A DNA stretch of 64,000 nt. Origin: Candidatus Fermentibacter sp. Lineage in GTDB: Bacteria; Fermentibacterota; Fermentibacteria; Fermentibacterales; Fermentibacteraceae. Below, piece after piece: positions 35,463 to 44,090 of the stretch. The translations under genes were made by a program, and so were the position numbers. Position 1 is the first letter of the stretch. Each line of letters opens with the position of its first letter. The notes under the pieces are model-generated. The model did not search any database. It was not told where the DNA came from and was given only the letters and a program-made list of their open reading frames with translations. The DNA is taken from NCBI GenBank assembly GCA_030373045.1, contig JAUCPW010000023.1, positions 1 to 64,000 on the forward strand, written 5' to 3'.

Positions 35463-37101
35463 CGGGCTCCTCGAACGCGCCGCCCAGCCTGTCCAGGGCC
35501 GCGGCACCCTCTGCGGTCCCCGGATACCTCTGGACCAGTTCCGTGGCGTAGCTCTCCACCAGGCCGTCCTCCATCATGGCGGCCTCCGACGAGAGATAGG
35601 CGATCCACAGGAGCGCGGGCTCGTTGTCGAGCCTCCATCTCGAAGAGAGCGCCCGTCCGGCGGCACTCCAGGCGGCCTCGTACTCGCCCGCGCCGTAAAG
35701 GTCCCACGCGGCCTCCAGGAGTGCGGAGGGCCTGGCCTGGGCGGCAGGTCCGGGCGGAAGGCTCAGCTCCTCCTCGATCCTCCCGGCAAGATCTCCTGAG
35801 TCGCAGAGCGCGAGGGCCTGTTCGAGCAGCGCAATGGAGCTGTCGCGGCCTATGCCGGGATTCCCCGATGCAGAGACCAGGGCCATCGCCCTCACGCGCC
35901 CGTCGGGGCTGTCGAGAAGGGCCCTCATCTCGCTCATGGCCAGGGAGTCCTCGCCGTAGAGGTCCATCCTCTTCTCGGCGGCGAGGAATCTGAAGAGGTC
36001 CATGTCATCGGGTGCGGCCGTCTCGAGCGTATCGATGTAGGTCTTCAGGAGCTGCATCTCCCCGAGCCTGTCGGAGGCCAGCCGTATCCAGAGGTAGTCG
36101 CCGCTCCTGCCAGAGAGCTGTGCGAGCACCGTGAGCGCGTCGTCGAGCCTCTTCTCCCTCTCGAGCAGGAGGGCTTCCAGGTAGAGGGCCTCTGCGCCGA
36201 CCTCCCTCGACATGTCGAGCTCTGCCGCGTCGGCATAGGAATCCAGGGCCGCCTGCACGTCGCCCGCAGCCTCGGCCGCCCTCCCGGACAGGAGGGAGAT
36301 GGCCGCGAGCTCGCGGTTGGTGCTGTAGGATACCCTGAGGGGGGCGAGGATGGAGACGGCGCCGGATGGGTCGCCCGCCTCTATGGATGCGTCAGCCGCC
36401 GCCGTGAGAGCCCTGTAGTACCCCGCGCCCCTGCCGAACAGCCGGGCCGCCTCCAGTGCGGTCGAGACCGCGCTGTCGGGCATGCCCAGGCTCGAGAGCA
36501 CCCGGCTGCGGGCCAGCTCCGTCTCCGCCATGAGGCTGTCGGAGAGGTCCATGGATTCGAGCGTGTCGAGCACCGCGGCGGCCAGGCCGGGCTCCCCGGA
36601 GAGCACCAGGGCCTCGGCCTGCCTGAGCCTGGACACGGCGAAGAGGTCCCTGCGCTGGCCCGAGACCGCGCCGAAGGAGGCCGCCGCATCGGCATACCTG
36701 CCCAGGGCCATCGCTGCGTTCCCGATCCCGATGGTGGCCCTGTCCATCATGCGGCCGTCGTCGGTCATGACCATGACGGAGGAGTAGGCCCTCATCGCCT
36801 CCTCGTAGCTGGAGGTCCCGCTCCCCGATGTCGACCGGGATCCCAGGAGCAGGAGCGCGTCCGCGATGAGCATCTGTGCGTCGTCGGCCCAGCGGCTGTC
36901 GGGGTAGAAGGCCAGGACCTTGCCCGCACCCTCTATCGCATCCCGCAGGTCCTGCTCCTCGCCGGCGGAAGGGTTGTCGGGGTTCAGTCGGACGCTGGCC
37001 AGAGCCTCGTCGTAGGACTGGCGCGCGTTGTAGAACGTGTTGAAATAGGCGCAGCCCGAAACCAGCAGGGCCAGTACCGGGACGAGGGCGCGCAGCGCCA
37101 T
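35455..37101 (-). CDS. TPR lipoprotein, YFNTFYNA type
   Basis: A 548-residue lipoprotein with signal MALRALVPVLALLVSGC, followed at once by AYFNTFYNARQSYDEA, a signature seen in outer-membrane TPR lipoproteins of Gemmatimonadota and FCB bacteria. The rest is a long array of TPR helical hairpins (for example LRDAIEGAGKVLAFYPDSRWADDAQ, listed in part, and RYADAAASFGAVSG). The first repeats resemble BamD, so a role as an outer-membrane assembly scaffold is possible. ATG 37101 puts the lipobox at the right place; a TTG at 37128 would add nine residues. No strong SD sequence precedes either. Confidence 0.8.
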   Translation of the reverse strand: MALRALVPVLALLVSGCAYFNTFYNARQSYDEALASVRLNPDNPSAGEEQDLRDAIEGAGKVLAFYPDSRWADDAQMLIADALLLLGSRSTSGSGTSSYEEAMRAYSSVMVMTDDGRMMDRATIGIGNAAMALGRYADAAASFGAVSGQRRDLFAVSRLRQAEALVLSGEPGLAAAVLDTLESMDLSDSLMAETELARSRVLSSLGMPDSAVSTALEAARLFGRGAGYYRALTAAADASIEAGDPSGAVSILAPLRVSYSTNRELAAISLLSGRAAEAAGDVQAALDSYADAAELDMSREVGAEALYLEALLLEREKRLDDALTVLAQLSGRSGDYLWIRLASDRLGEMQLLKTYIDTLETAAPDDMDLFRFLAAEKRMDLYGEDSLAMSEMRALLDSPDGRVRAMALVSASGNPGIGRDSSIALLEQALALCDSGDLAGRIEEELSLPPGPAAQARPSALLEAAWDLYGAGEYEAAWSAAGRALSSRWRLDNEPALLWIAYLSSEAAMMEDGLVESYATELVQRYPGTAEGAAALDRLGGAFEEPDE

Positions 37102-37105
37102 GCCG

Positions 37106-38413
37106 TCAGGGGACGAAGTCGCCGTCAAAGTAGACCAGCCTCCTCTTCCAGACCGCCCTGACCCTTCCCCTGAGGGTCCTCCCGAGGAAGGGCGTGTTCG
37201 TGGAACGGGAGAAAGTGTTGTCCCTGGATGGAGTCCACTCCTCGTACGGGTCGAACAGCACGGCCTCGAAAGGCCTTCCGGGCGCCAGTGACGGGCATGG
37301 GACCCCCAGGATCGAAGCCGGCCCCGTCGTGAAGAGGGAGAGCATCCGCAGCGGGCTCATCGCACCCATCCGCCCCAGGGCGTCGAACGTCACCGGGAGC
37401 GCTGTCTCGAGGCCGGTGATCCCGAAGGGGGCACCGGCGAGTCCGGCTTCCTTGAGCCGCGCCTCGTGAGGGGCATGGTCGCTTGCCACGGCATCGATCC
37501 TGCCTGCCCTGGTCCGCTCCACCAGGCCCTCCCGGTCGCGCGCGGACCTGAGCGGAGGGTTCATCTTGGCACAGGCGCCCGACCGGAGCACTTCCGATTC
37601 GTCGAGGGCCAGGTGATGCGGAGTGACGTCGCATGTCGCACATGCCCCCCTGTCGGCGGCTTCGCGTACCAGGTCGACGCTCCCGGGCAGGGAGAGGTGC
37701 GTCAGGTGTACGCGCCCCCCGCATGCAATCGCCGTTTCGAGGGTGAGCGCGACGGCTCCGGTCTCGCTCGAGTCTGGAATGCCGGCGAGACCCAGCTCTC
37801 GTGATACCGGCCCGAGGTTGACAGCCCCCCCGCGGGAGAGGTCGGTGATCTCGGCGTGCTGGATGAAGACCCTCCCGGCGGCGCCGGTGGCGGCCATGGC
37901 TTCCGCGAGCAACCCGGGATCGAGCACCGGAGAGCCGTCGTCGCTGAAGGCCGCGGCCCCTGCGAGGGCCATGCCCCCGATGTCGGCGACCGCATCCCCC
38001 TTCCGGCCCCTGGTCACGCAGCCCACGACGAGCAGATCAGCGGTTCCGGCGAGGCGCCCCCTCTCCGCCATCTCCGCAACCCTGGCGGGAGTGTCGACGG
38101 GCGGGTCGGTGTTGGGCATGGCGGCCACCCTCGTGAATCCTCCGGCGATGGCTGCCCTGAGGCCGCTCTCCACGGTCTCCGAAGCGGTCGCCCCGGGCTC
38201 CCTGAGATGCACGTGCATGTCGGTGAGCCCCGGGAACAGCCAGAGGCCGTCCGCATCGACTACCGACGCATCCCGGTCCGGAGCCTCGAATGGCTTCGAG
38301 AGGCGTGAGACGGTCCCGTCCTCCACAAGCAGGTCGACCACTGCGTCGAAGCCGGCGGCGGGGTCGACGAGCCGCCCCCCCCTCACCAGGACGGGCCGGG
38401 AGGCGTCAGTCAG
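37106..38413 (-). CDS. pyrC: dihydroorotase, class I, probable CTG start
   Basis: Cyclises carbamoyl-aspartate to dihydroorotate. About 435 residues with the zinc motif DMHVHLREPG, MPNTDPPVDT, HAEITDL, HLTHLSLPGSV, CDVTPHHL, AKMNPPLRS and SDHAPH. The Asp ligand of class I enzymes is in AFSDDGSPV. The amino-terminal strand PVLVRGGRLVDP is needed for the fold. GTG 38386 lies within it; CTG 38413 gives MTDASRPVLVRGG, has CAGGG six bases upstream and overlaps the aldolase stop by 8 bases, so it is preferred. Function is firm, start moderately so. No aspartate carbamoyltransferase is in the window. Confidence 0.93.
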   Translation of the reverse strand: MTDASRPVLVRGGRLVDPAAGFDAVVDLLVEDGTVSRLSKPFEAPDRDASVVDADGLWLFPGLTDMHVHLREPGATASETVESGLRAAIAGGFTRVAAMPNTDPPVDTPARVAEMAERGRLAGTADLLVVGCVTRGRKGDAVADIGGMALAGAAAFSDDGSPVLDPGLLAEAMAATGAAGRVFIQHAEITDLSRGGAVNLGPVSRELGLAGIPDSSETGAVALTLETAIACGGRVHLTHLSLPGSVDLVREAADRGACATCDVTPHHLALDESEVLRSGACAKMNPPLRSARDREGLVERTRAGRIDAVASDHAPHEARLKEAGLAGAPFGITGLETALPVTFDALGRMGAMSPLRMLSLFTTGPASILGVPCPSLAPGRPFEAVLFDPYEEWTPSRDNTFSRSTNTPFLGRTLRGRVRAVWKRRLVYFDGDFVP

Positions 38414-39674
38414 AGTAGTCCCTGCCGTCCGGACCGTGCTCTCCGCCGAAGTCGGGAGCATCCTCCCTGCCGTGACCCCCGCGGGAGGCTACGATCCGCC
38501 TCTCCGGGAAGGGGTTCCAGTCGCCGCGCCCGGCGATCGCCTCGATCACGGCGGTTCCGGTCCCGATGGAGCCGAAGGCCTCGAAATACCTCAGAGCCCA
38601 CTCCTCCGTCTCCCTGGCGATCCTCTCCCTTATCTCCGCGGGGAGGGACATGACGAGGGAGTGGAACGGGCGGTTGAGGTTCTTGTAGTCGCCCGAGGAG
38701 CGGGAGTAGCCGAGCCTGTCCGCATGTGCCACCATCAGGTCCCAGAGTTCCGTCGTGACGCCGCGGTCGGGCCGCTTGACGTAGGAGCCGTCGTCGATGA
38801 CGGCGTTGCCGCTCGCGGGATCCATCTCGATGCCGAACACGATGTTCTGCCAGAGCGTGCCCACGTTGCCCTTGTGGATGCCGTACTCCCTGAAGTGCCC
38901 CACCTTGTCGAGGGGGGTGCCGCTTATCCCGTGCTGCGCTATCACGCATCCGAAGGGCGCTATGGCGTCGGCGATCTCGCGGGTGCGGCCGAGGTCGATG
39001 CCTTCGCTCTCGCCCTTCGAAGCATCGTAGGTTCCGTGCTTCGAGCCGTTCGAGATGGCCAGCCAGTCCGGGAAGATGCCCCAGGAGTTCAGGCCGCCGA
39101 TGAAGTACTCCGCCTCCCCGACCGTGGAGAGGACCCCGGCGCCCTTGATCTCGCCCACCTCGACCTCGAGCCCGGCGTACTGCGGGATGTGCATGGCGAC
39201 GTCGCGCGTGAAGGAGAGGTTCTCGAAGTCGGGATTGTGTGAGGCGTCGATGGCGACCGACGTCCAGCCCATGGAGATGGCGCGCGGGATCTCCCGGGCC
39301 GCGTCGTCCCTGTCGGCGCGCGACTTGACGGCGTAGTGGTCCATGTGGAGTGCGTACACGACGCCGTCGCCCAGGTCCGAAGAATATGCCTGGGCGGTCT
39401 GAGGCAGGTTCTGATAGGTCACGCCTGTGTATTTCCCCTCGGACTTGGCGAGTTCGAGCATCACGAACGAGTCGGCCCTCCTGGCGGCTCTGAGTATCCC
39501 GAGGGCGCTCAGCGGGTTCCTGATGTTCGCGGCCATGACGATGGCGCTCCTGGCGCGCGCGACCGAACAGATGTCCCTCCCGCTCACGAGGGCGCACCTC
39601 GAGTCGGGCAGGGCCGCCCTGACGTTGAGAGGCCTGAGGCCGAGCATCCTGTCGTATGTGCTGGAATCCACCAT
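38406..39674 (-). CDS. fba: class II fructose-bisphosphate aldolase
   Basis: Zinc-dependent aldol cleavage of fructose-1,6-bisphosphate. The 422-residue protein shows the family order: an N-terminal SAIVMAANIRNPLSALGILRAA segment (quoted in part), zinc-site LHMDHYAVKSR, IDASHNPDFEN, NGSKHGTYD and IAQHGISGTP. It is longer than E. coli FbaA (359), matching the long class II subgroup. The Asn-rich phosphate-binding tail region was not checked residue by residue. ATG 39674 has AAGGAAGGG in good position. It heads the pyrimidine/envelope operon and diverges from trkH. Confidence 0.87.
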   Translation of the reverse strand: MVDSSTYDRMLGLRPLNVRAALPDSRCALVSGRDICSVARARSAIVMAANIRNPLSALGILRAARRADSFVMLELAKSEGKYTGVTYQNLPQTAQAYSSDLGDGVVYALHMDHYAVKSRADRDDAAREIPRAISMGWTSVAIDASHNPDFENLSFTRDVAMHIPQYAGLEVEVGEIKGAGVLSTVGEAEYFIGGLNSWGIFPDWLAISNGSKHGTYDASKGESEGIDLGRTREIADAIAPFGCVIAQHGISGTPLDKVGHFREYGIHKGNVGTLWQNIVFGIEMDPASGNAVIDDGSYVKRPDRGVTTELWDLMVAHADRLGYSRSSGDYKNLNRPFHSLVMSLPAEIRERIARETEEWALRYFEAFGSIGTGTAVIEAIAGRGDWNPFPERRIVASRGGHGREDAPDFGGEHGPDGRDYSD

Positions 39675-39701
39675 TATCGCCCTTCCTTGTATGATGGCAG
39701 C

Positions 39702-39729
39702 TTGACCCCGCCGGCTGGTTCGCTAATAT
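39702..39729 (+). promoter_or_regulatory. sigma70-type promoter of trkHA
   Basis: TTGACC (39702-39707), a 16-base spacer and TAATAT (39724-39729), 24 bases before the trkH ATG. The short leader carries the GGAGGGGG ribosome site. Strong match by eye. Confidence 0.65.
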
Positions 39730-39753
39730 GCGGCTATCGTTTCCGGAGGGGGA

Positions 39754-41466
39754 ATGGCGAAGGCTTCCAGGCTTCTGTCGGTGATCACGGGATCGGGCTG
39801 GTTCGCCCTGGCCGCCCCCGCCCTTCTCCTCGCCAGGCACGGAGCGGGGCTCGCGGAGTCGTGGAGCACGCACGCCTTCGCGACCCTGTGGCTCCTGCAC
39901 CTGGCCTCCGTGCTGCTCCCGGACGGGAGGCGCCTCACGGAGAGGATCAGGGACGACCACTGGATATCCCTGCTCCTCGGCCTGACCATCGCAGCCATGG
40001 CCTGGGCGGCCCTGGCCGGAGGCGGGCGGGACGCCGTGCTCGGGGCCCTGAGGGCCATCATACAGGTCGGGGTCATGCTGATCTCCACCAGGATACTCGT
40101 GCAGCGCCTCGGGGCGTTCCTCACGGACCACGTGCCGGTATGGCAGATACTCCCCATCTCCTTCGCGGCCATCATAGCGGCCGGAGCAGGCCTGCTTCTC
40201 CTGCCCGCCGCCACTGTCGACGGCGTCAGGCCGCTGGACGCTTTCTTCACGGCCACCTCCGCCGTGTGCGTGACGGGGCTCTCGGTGGTGGACACGGGAT
40301 CGGTCTACACCCACTTCGGGCAGATCGTGATACTCGTCCTGATACAGGTAGGCGGGCTGGGGCTGATGAGCTTCTTCGCCTTCTTCGCGCTCTTCCTCGG
40401 TCACAGCGTCGGCCTCGGGCAGAGCCTGTCGATCACGCGGGCGGTCGATGCGGAGTTCACCAGCGACCTGAAGAAGGCCATAGGCTCCATCATCGGCTGG
40501 ACGGTCACGGTCGAGGCAACCGGGGCCCTGCTCCTCTATTCGGCATGGAGGCCGGTGCTCCCCGGTCTGCACAAGGCGGAACTGGCCTGGCAGGCCGTCT
40601 TCCACTCCGTCTCGGCCTTCTGCAACGCAGGCTTCAGCCTGTTCCCGGACAATCTCGAGAGCTTCAGCGGCATGCCGTCCGTGTGCCTCATCATCTCGGG
40701 CCTGATAGTCGCGGGCGGGCTGGGCTTCGCCGTGCTGACAGGCCTCGTGACCGCGGTGCTCTCCACGCTCAGGGGCAGGCGGCACAACAGGCTCGACGCC
40801 CACTCGCGGCTGGTGCTCCTCGTCACCGCCATCCTCATCGCAGGGGGAACCGCCTTCGTACTCCTGGTGGAGTGGAACGGGGCCCTGGGCGGGATGGGTC
40901 TCCCCCAGCGGGTATCCAACGCCCTCCTCTGCTCCATCACTCCGAGGACCGCCGGCTTCGACACGATCCCGGTGCTCGGCCTGCATCCGGCGACGAGGCT
41001 CGCCTTCATCGCCCTGATGTTCATCGGCGCCTCGCCCGGAGGCACCGGCGGCGGAGTGAAGACCACGACCGTCGGGCTGCTGGCATCGGCCGGCCTGTCG
41101 CTGCTGCGGAAGAGACCCCAGCCCGAGATGTGGCACAGGATGGTGCCTCTGCACGACCTCCAGAGGGCCGCGTTCCTCCTCTTCTCCTGCCTGCTGGTGT
41201 GCGTGGCGTCCTCCGTGCTGCTGGTCCTCTCCGAATCGGCGTCATCGCCCAGGGGGCCGGAGGATTACGTGTTCGAGGCGGTCAGCGCTTTCGGTACGGT
41301 CGGGCTCTCCACCGGGGTGACCGGCGAATTGACCGTGGCCGGCCGCTGGATAATCATTCTCACGATGTTCACGGGCAGGGTGGGTCCCTCGGTGCTGGCG
41401 GCGCTGACCGTCAGGCCAAGGACGCTTGCCTACAGGCTCCCTGAGTGCAGGATAGGGATAGGGTAG
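39754..41466 (+). CDS. trkH: Trk/Ktr-type potassium uptake channel subunit
   Basis: Inner-membrane K+ translocating subunit, 570 residues. The four pore-loop selectivity segments are visible: SAVCVTGLSV, SAFCNAGFS, TPRTAGFDT and SAFGTVGLST, plus the conserved SPGGTGGGVKTTT gating-loop stretch. The N-terminus has two or three extra hydrophobic helices before the first pore repeat, as in several FCB and Thermotoga proteins. ATG 39754 follows GGAGGGGG. The NAD-binding partner gene follows after 7 bases. Whether the ion preference is K+ alone is inferred from the conserved Gly in each loop. Confidence 0.93.
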   Translation: MAKASRLLSVITGSGWFALAAPALLLARHGAGLAESWSTHAFATLWLLHLASVLLPDGRRLTERIRDDHWISLLLGLTIAAMAWAALAGGGRDAVLGALRAIIQVGVMLISTRILVQRLGAFLTDHVPVWQILPISFAAIIAAGAGLLLLPAATVDGVRPLDAFFTATSAVCVTGLSVVDTGSVYTHFGQIVILVLIQVGGLGLMSFFAFFALFLGHSVGLGQSLSITRAVDAEFTSDLKKAIGSIIGWTVTVEATGALLLYSAWRPVLPGLHKAELAWQAVFHSVSAFCNAGFSLFPDNLESFSGMPSVCLIISGLIVAGGLGFAVLTGLVTAVLSTLRGRRHNRLDAHSRLVLLVTAILIAGGTAFVLLVEWNGALGGMGLPQRVSNALLCSITPRTAGFDTIPVLGLHPATRLAFIALMFIGASPGGTGGGVKTTTVGLLASAGLSLLRKRPQPEMWHRMVPLHDLQRAAFLLFSCLLVCVASSVLLVLSESASSPRGPEDYVFEAVSAFGTVGLSTGVTGELTVAGRWIIILTMFTGRVGPSVLAALTVRPRTLAYRLPECRIGIG

Positions 41467-41473
41467 GAGGACC

Positions 41474-42142
41474 GTGCAGTCCGAACACAGGAAATTCGCG
41501 GTGCTGGGCCTGGGCAACTTCGGCTCCAGCCTGGCCAGGAACCTGGCGGACCTCGGGTCGGAGGTCGTCGCAGTCGACTCCGACGAGAGGAAGCTCGACG
41601 AGCTGGCCGACAAGGTCACGCTCGCGGTGTCCTTCGACGTCACGGACGAGACCCTCCTCCGTGCCCACGGGATAGACAACGTCGACGTCGCAATAGTCGC
41701 CATGGGCTCCGACTTCGGCGCGAGCGTGCTCGTCACCACCATCCTCAGGGACATGGGGGTGACCGTCCACTCCCGGGCCACGACCCACCGGGAGGCCAGG
41801 ATACTCCGGGCGGTCGGCGCCAGCCAGATCTACATGCCCGAGAAGGACCAGGGAGAGCGGGTCGCCCGGATGCTCCAGCACGACAACGTCGAGACATATG
41901 TCCCGCTGGCCGGCGGCATAGACTTCGTGAGGGTGAAGCCTCGCGCGTCGATGATAGGCAAGTGCATCAGGGACCTCGACATAAGGCGCGCGTTCGGGGT
42001 GAACATAGCCTACATAGGCAAGCTGGAGCCCGAGGAGGGCATGAGGACCTACAGGATCCCCCTGCCCGACGATGTCATAGAGCTGGGTGACGACCTCTTC
42101 ATCCTGGGCGGGCGCACCGACCTGGAGAGATTCCTGACCTGA
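41474..42142 (+). CDS. trkA: Trk/Ktr potassium channel regulatory (RCK) subunit
   Basis: A 222-residue single-unit RCK protein: an N-terminal Rossmann NAD-binding domain (FAVLGLGNFGSSLARNLADLG listed in part, with the acidic VDSDE end of strand 2) and a C-terminal TrkA_C domain (about 140-222; GGIDFVRVKPRASMIGKCIRDL in part). It forms the cytoplasmic gating ring for the TrkH-type channel encoded just upstream. The size is that of KtrA/KtrC and half of E. coli TrkA. GTG 41474 has AGGAGG three bases before it. Confidence 0.93.
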   Translation: MQSEHRKFAVLGLGNFGSSLARNLADLGSEVVAVDSDERKLDELADKVTLAVSFDVTDETLLRAHGIDNVDVAIVAMGSDFGASVLVTTILRDMGVTVHSRATTHREARILRAVGASQIYMPEKDQGERVARMLQHDNVETYVPLAGGIDFVRVKPRASMIGKCIRDLDIRRAFGVNIAYIGKLEPEEGMRTYRIPLPDDVIELGDDLFILGGRTDLERFLT

Positions 42143-42204
42143 CGGTCATGTTCGATCGCACATCGGGGGGACGGGAGCGCGGCAGGCCCTGCACGGGCGC
42201 CCGG

Positions 42205-43149
42205 TCAGATCTCCAGCAGCGAAGCCAGGCCGGTGGCCTCCAGGGCCATCTTGTTCTGCCGGTTCGAGGAGATGAAGAGCTTCGAACAGGCCGCCGGGGC
42301 GGGGTGCTTCTTGCACATCGAGCCTATCAGGGTCGCGAACACCTTCGGGATCCTCTCGGCCTCCGAGGGCTGCGCCTGGAGGGACAGCCCCTCCTCGGTG
42401 GAATAGATGAAGGAGGCCAGGCAGACCTCCTTGTCCTTCAGGGTCTTGAAGACGTTCATCGCGATGTTGGAGCACTCCGGCCAGGTGGGGATCGCCGCCT
42501 CGAGCCAGGTGTTGAACGCCCCTACCAGGAGCTGGGCCTCCGATATGCCCACTGCTGCCAGGTCGCCGGTGGCTCCGGGGAAGAGGTCCGCGGTGGTCTC
42601 GGGGGGGAGCTGCTCGGTCAGGTAGGTGAGGATGTCCCTGCCCTTCATGGAGACTCCCGCGCCCCAGGCCACCTGGAGCTTCCCGCACTCCACCGGGACG
42701 AGCGTCGACAGACTACCGGCCCTGATCCTCAGCAGACCCGAATCCTCGTTGCGGCGCAGGGCCTTCAGGACCTCCATCAGGTCGCCCCTGTCGTTCTCCA
42801 GGTCCTGCAGGACGGGCTCTTCGGAGCAGCACCTCACAAGGGAGGGCAGGGAACCCTCCTCCACGAACCTGTAGGTGAGGGTCAGCTCCCTCTTGTCGCG
42901 CCTGAGCCAGTTGATGAACGCGGTGACGCTCGGGCCGGAATAGCCGATGATCGTGTAGGGCCTGCCGCTGCGGAGTATCATGTAGGCGAGGGGTTCGTCG
43001 GCGTCTATCTGCCAGTAGCCGTCTCCGGTGAAGTTCCTGTCCTCGAGGGCGCCCTTCACGAGTTCGTCGAGATTTATGAACTGCAGGGGGACACGCTCCA
43101 GGAAGGTCCTGGAATAGGGAAGAGCCTCCCTCGCCAGCTGCCCGCTCAT
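42205..43149 (-). CDS. protein of unknown function
   Basis: A 314-residue soluble protein with no signal peptide. A long charged N-terminal region (INLDELVKGALEDRNFTGDGYWQI, in part) contains mixed alpha/beta elements; the C-terminal region has several scattered cysteines (MCKKHPAPAACSKLF). No domain was recognised. ATG 43149 overlaps the lepB stop (ATGA), so the gene is cotranslated with signal peptidase. It converges with trkA after 62 bases. A regulatory or effector-like protein with a ligand domain is conceivable, but nothing in the sequence proves it. Confidence 0.75.
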   Translation of the reverse strand: MSGQLAREALPYSRTFLERVPLQFINLDELVKGALEDRNFTGDGYWQIDADEPLAYMILRSGRPYTIIGYSGPSVTAFINWLRRDKRELTLTYRFVEEGSLPSLVRCCSEEPVLQDLENDRGDLMEVLKALRRNEDSGLLRIRAGSLSTLVPVECGKLQVAWGAGVSMKGRDILTYLTEQLPPETTADLFPGATGDLAAVGISEAQLLVGAFNTWLEAAIPTWPECSNIAMNVFKTLKDKEVCLASFIYSTEEGLSLQAQPSEAERIPKVFATLIGSMCKKHPAPAACSKLFISSNRQNKMALEATGLASLLEI

Positions 43150-43868
43150 CTCACGAGCCGCGCTATCCGCCCCAGGAGGGGCAGTCCGTCGCCAGGGACC
43201 CAAGACCAGTAGATGCACATCGCCTCGCCCTTGACCAGGTCCTGGTCGAGGGGGCCCCAGACCCTGCTGTCGCTGGAGTTGTCCCTGTTGTCACCCATCA
43301 TGAAGACGTGCCCGGGCGGGACGACATAGGATTCCCATTCGCGCGTCGCTCCCCGGGCGATACCCTCGTAGGCGAGGTCGGGCACCCTCCCGCGCAGGGA
43401 GGGGATGCATGCAGGCCAGGCGATGTCGAGCGGATTGGGCGAGAACCTGTCCTGGAACTGGACGGGGAAGGAGGACGGCTCGCCGTTCACGAACAGGGTG
43501 TCGTTCCTGACGCTCACGGTGTCGCCTGCGAGCGCCACGGTGCGCTTGACGAAATCCCGGTTCATGTCCGCGGGATACCGGAACACGAGGATGTCTCCCC
43601 TCTCGATCGTGCCCAGGGCCGGCATCAGCAGGCCCTGCTCGCCCCCCCTGAAGGAGTGCAGGGGCGGTTCAAGCCTGTCGGTCCAGGGGATGCGCTGCCC
43701 CTTGGCGGCCTTGAGGACGAGGATGTGGTCGCCCACCAGGAGGGTGCCCTCCATGCTGGGCGACGGGATCCGGAAGCTCTCTACGACGTAGGGCCTCAGG
43801 AAGCCGAAGAATATGATCAGCGCAAGAGCAAGCTGCAGAAACCAGTCCAGCACCTTCGCCCTCGTCAC
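43146..43868 (-). CDS. lepB: signal peptidase I
   Basis: Cleaves signal peptides on the outer face of the inner membrane. From GTG 43868 the protein has 240 residues: one N-terminal transmembrane helix (FLQLALALIIFFGFLRPYVV), catalytic Ser in IPSPSMEGTLLVGD, general-base Lys in VKRTVALAGD and the conserved MMGDNRDNSSDSRVWG box. GGAGG lies five bases before this GTG. A longer in-frame form would run through the inverted repeat upstream and is not favoured. The gene diverges from mscS. Confidence 0.94.
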   Translation of the reverse strand: MTRAKVLDWFLQLALALIIFFGFLRPYVVESFRIPSPSMEGTLLVGDHILVLKAAKGQRIPWTDRLEPPLHSFRGGEQGLLMPALGTIERGDILVFRYPADMNRDFVKRTVALAGDTVSVRNDTLFVNGEPSSFPVQFQDRFSPNPLDIAWPACIPSLRGRVPDLAYEGIARGATREWESYVVPPGHVFMMGDNRDNSSDSRVWGPLDQDLVKGEAMCIYWSWVPGDGLPLLGRIARLVR

Positions 43869-43923
43869 GGGGACCTCCGGTATCGTTGGGATGGTCAATG
43901 AATAGGGCTCGGGTGCTCTGCGC

Positions 43924-44044
43924 GTCAACACGTCGAAGTGTTCCGGCAGGCCGGAGGTCCTCATCAGCTTGTCAGCGAGGCACGGGTTGCCCCGCGCCTC
44001 GCAGTGATGATGCATCGACGTTTGATGAGGTTCGACGTGTTGAC
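43924..44044. promoter_or_regulatory. nested inverted repeat with divergent -35 elements (lepB/mscS)
   Basis: Three nested perfect inverted repeats: 14 bases (43924-43937 and 44031-44044, GTCAACACGTCGAA), 8 bases (43959-43966 and 44023-44030) and 7 bases (43975-43981 and 43996-44002, loop 14). Each outer arm ends in a TTGAC -35 hexamer pointing outward: TTGACA 44040-44045 toward mscS and TTGACG 43923-43928 toward lepB. Possible -10 boxes are CACAAT 44061-44066 and TATTCA 43899-43904. The arrangement fits a divergent promoter pair with a shared protein-binding site, though a structured RNA or small element remnant is possible. Confidence 0.6.
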
Positions 44045-44090
44045 ATACCATGACGTCCGGCACAATCATGCGCCCGGAGGGATGCCCGGC

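Noticed and set aside
43869-43961. Extended N-terminus of LepB reading through the inverted repeat
   Set aside because: GTG 43868 has a perfect GGAGG and places the membrane helix at the normal position; the upstream codons are shared with the repeat and the promoter.
43924-44044. Integron attC site or IS605-type end
   Set aside because: The core RYYYAAC/GTTRRRY pattern is not present, no integrase or transposase is nearby, and no target duplication flanks the repeat.
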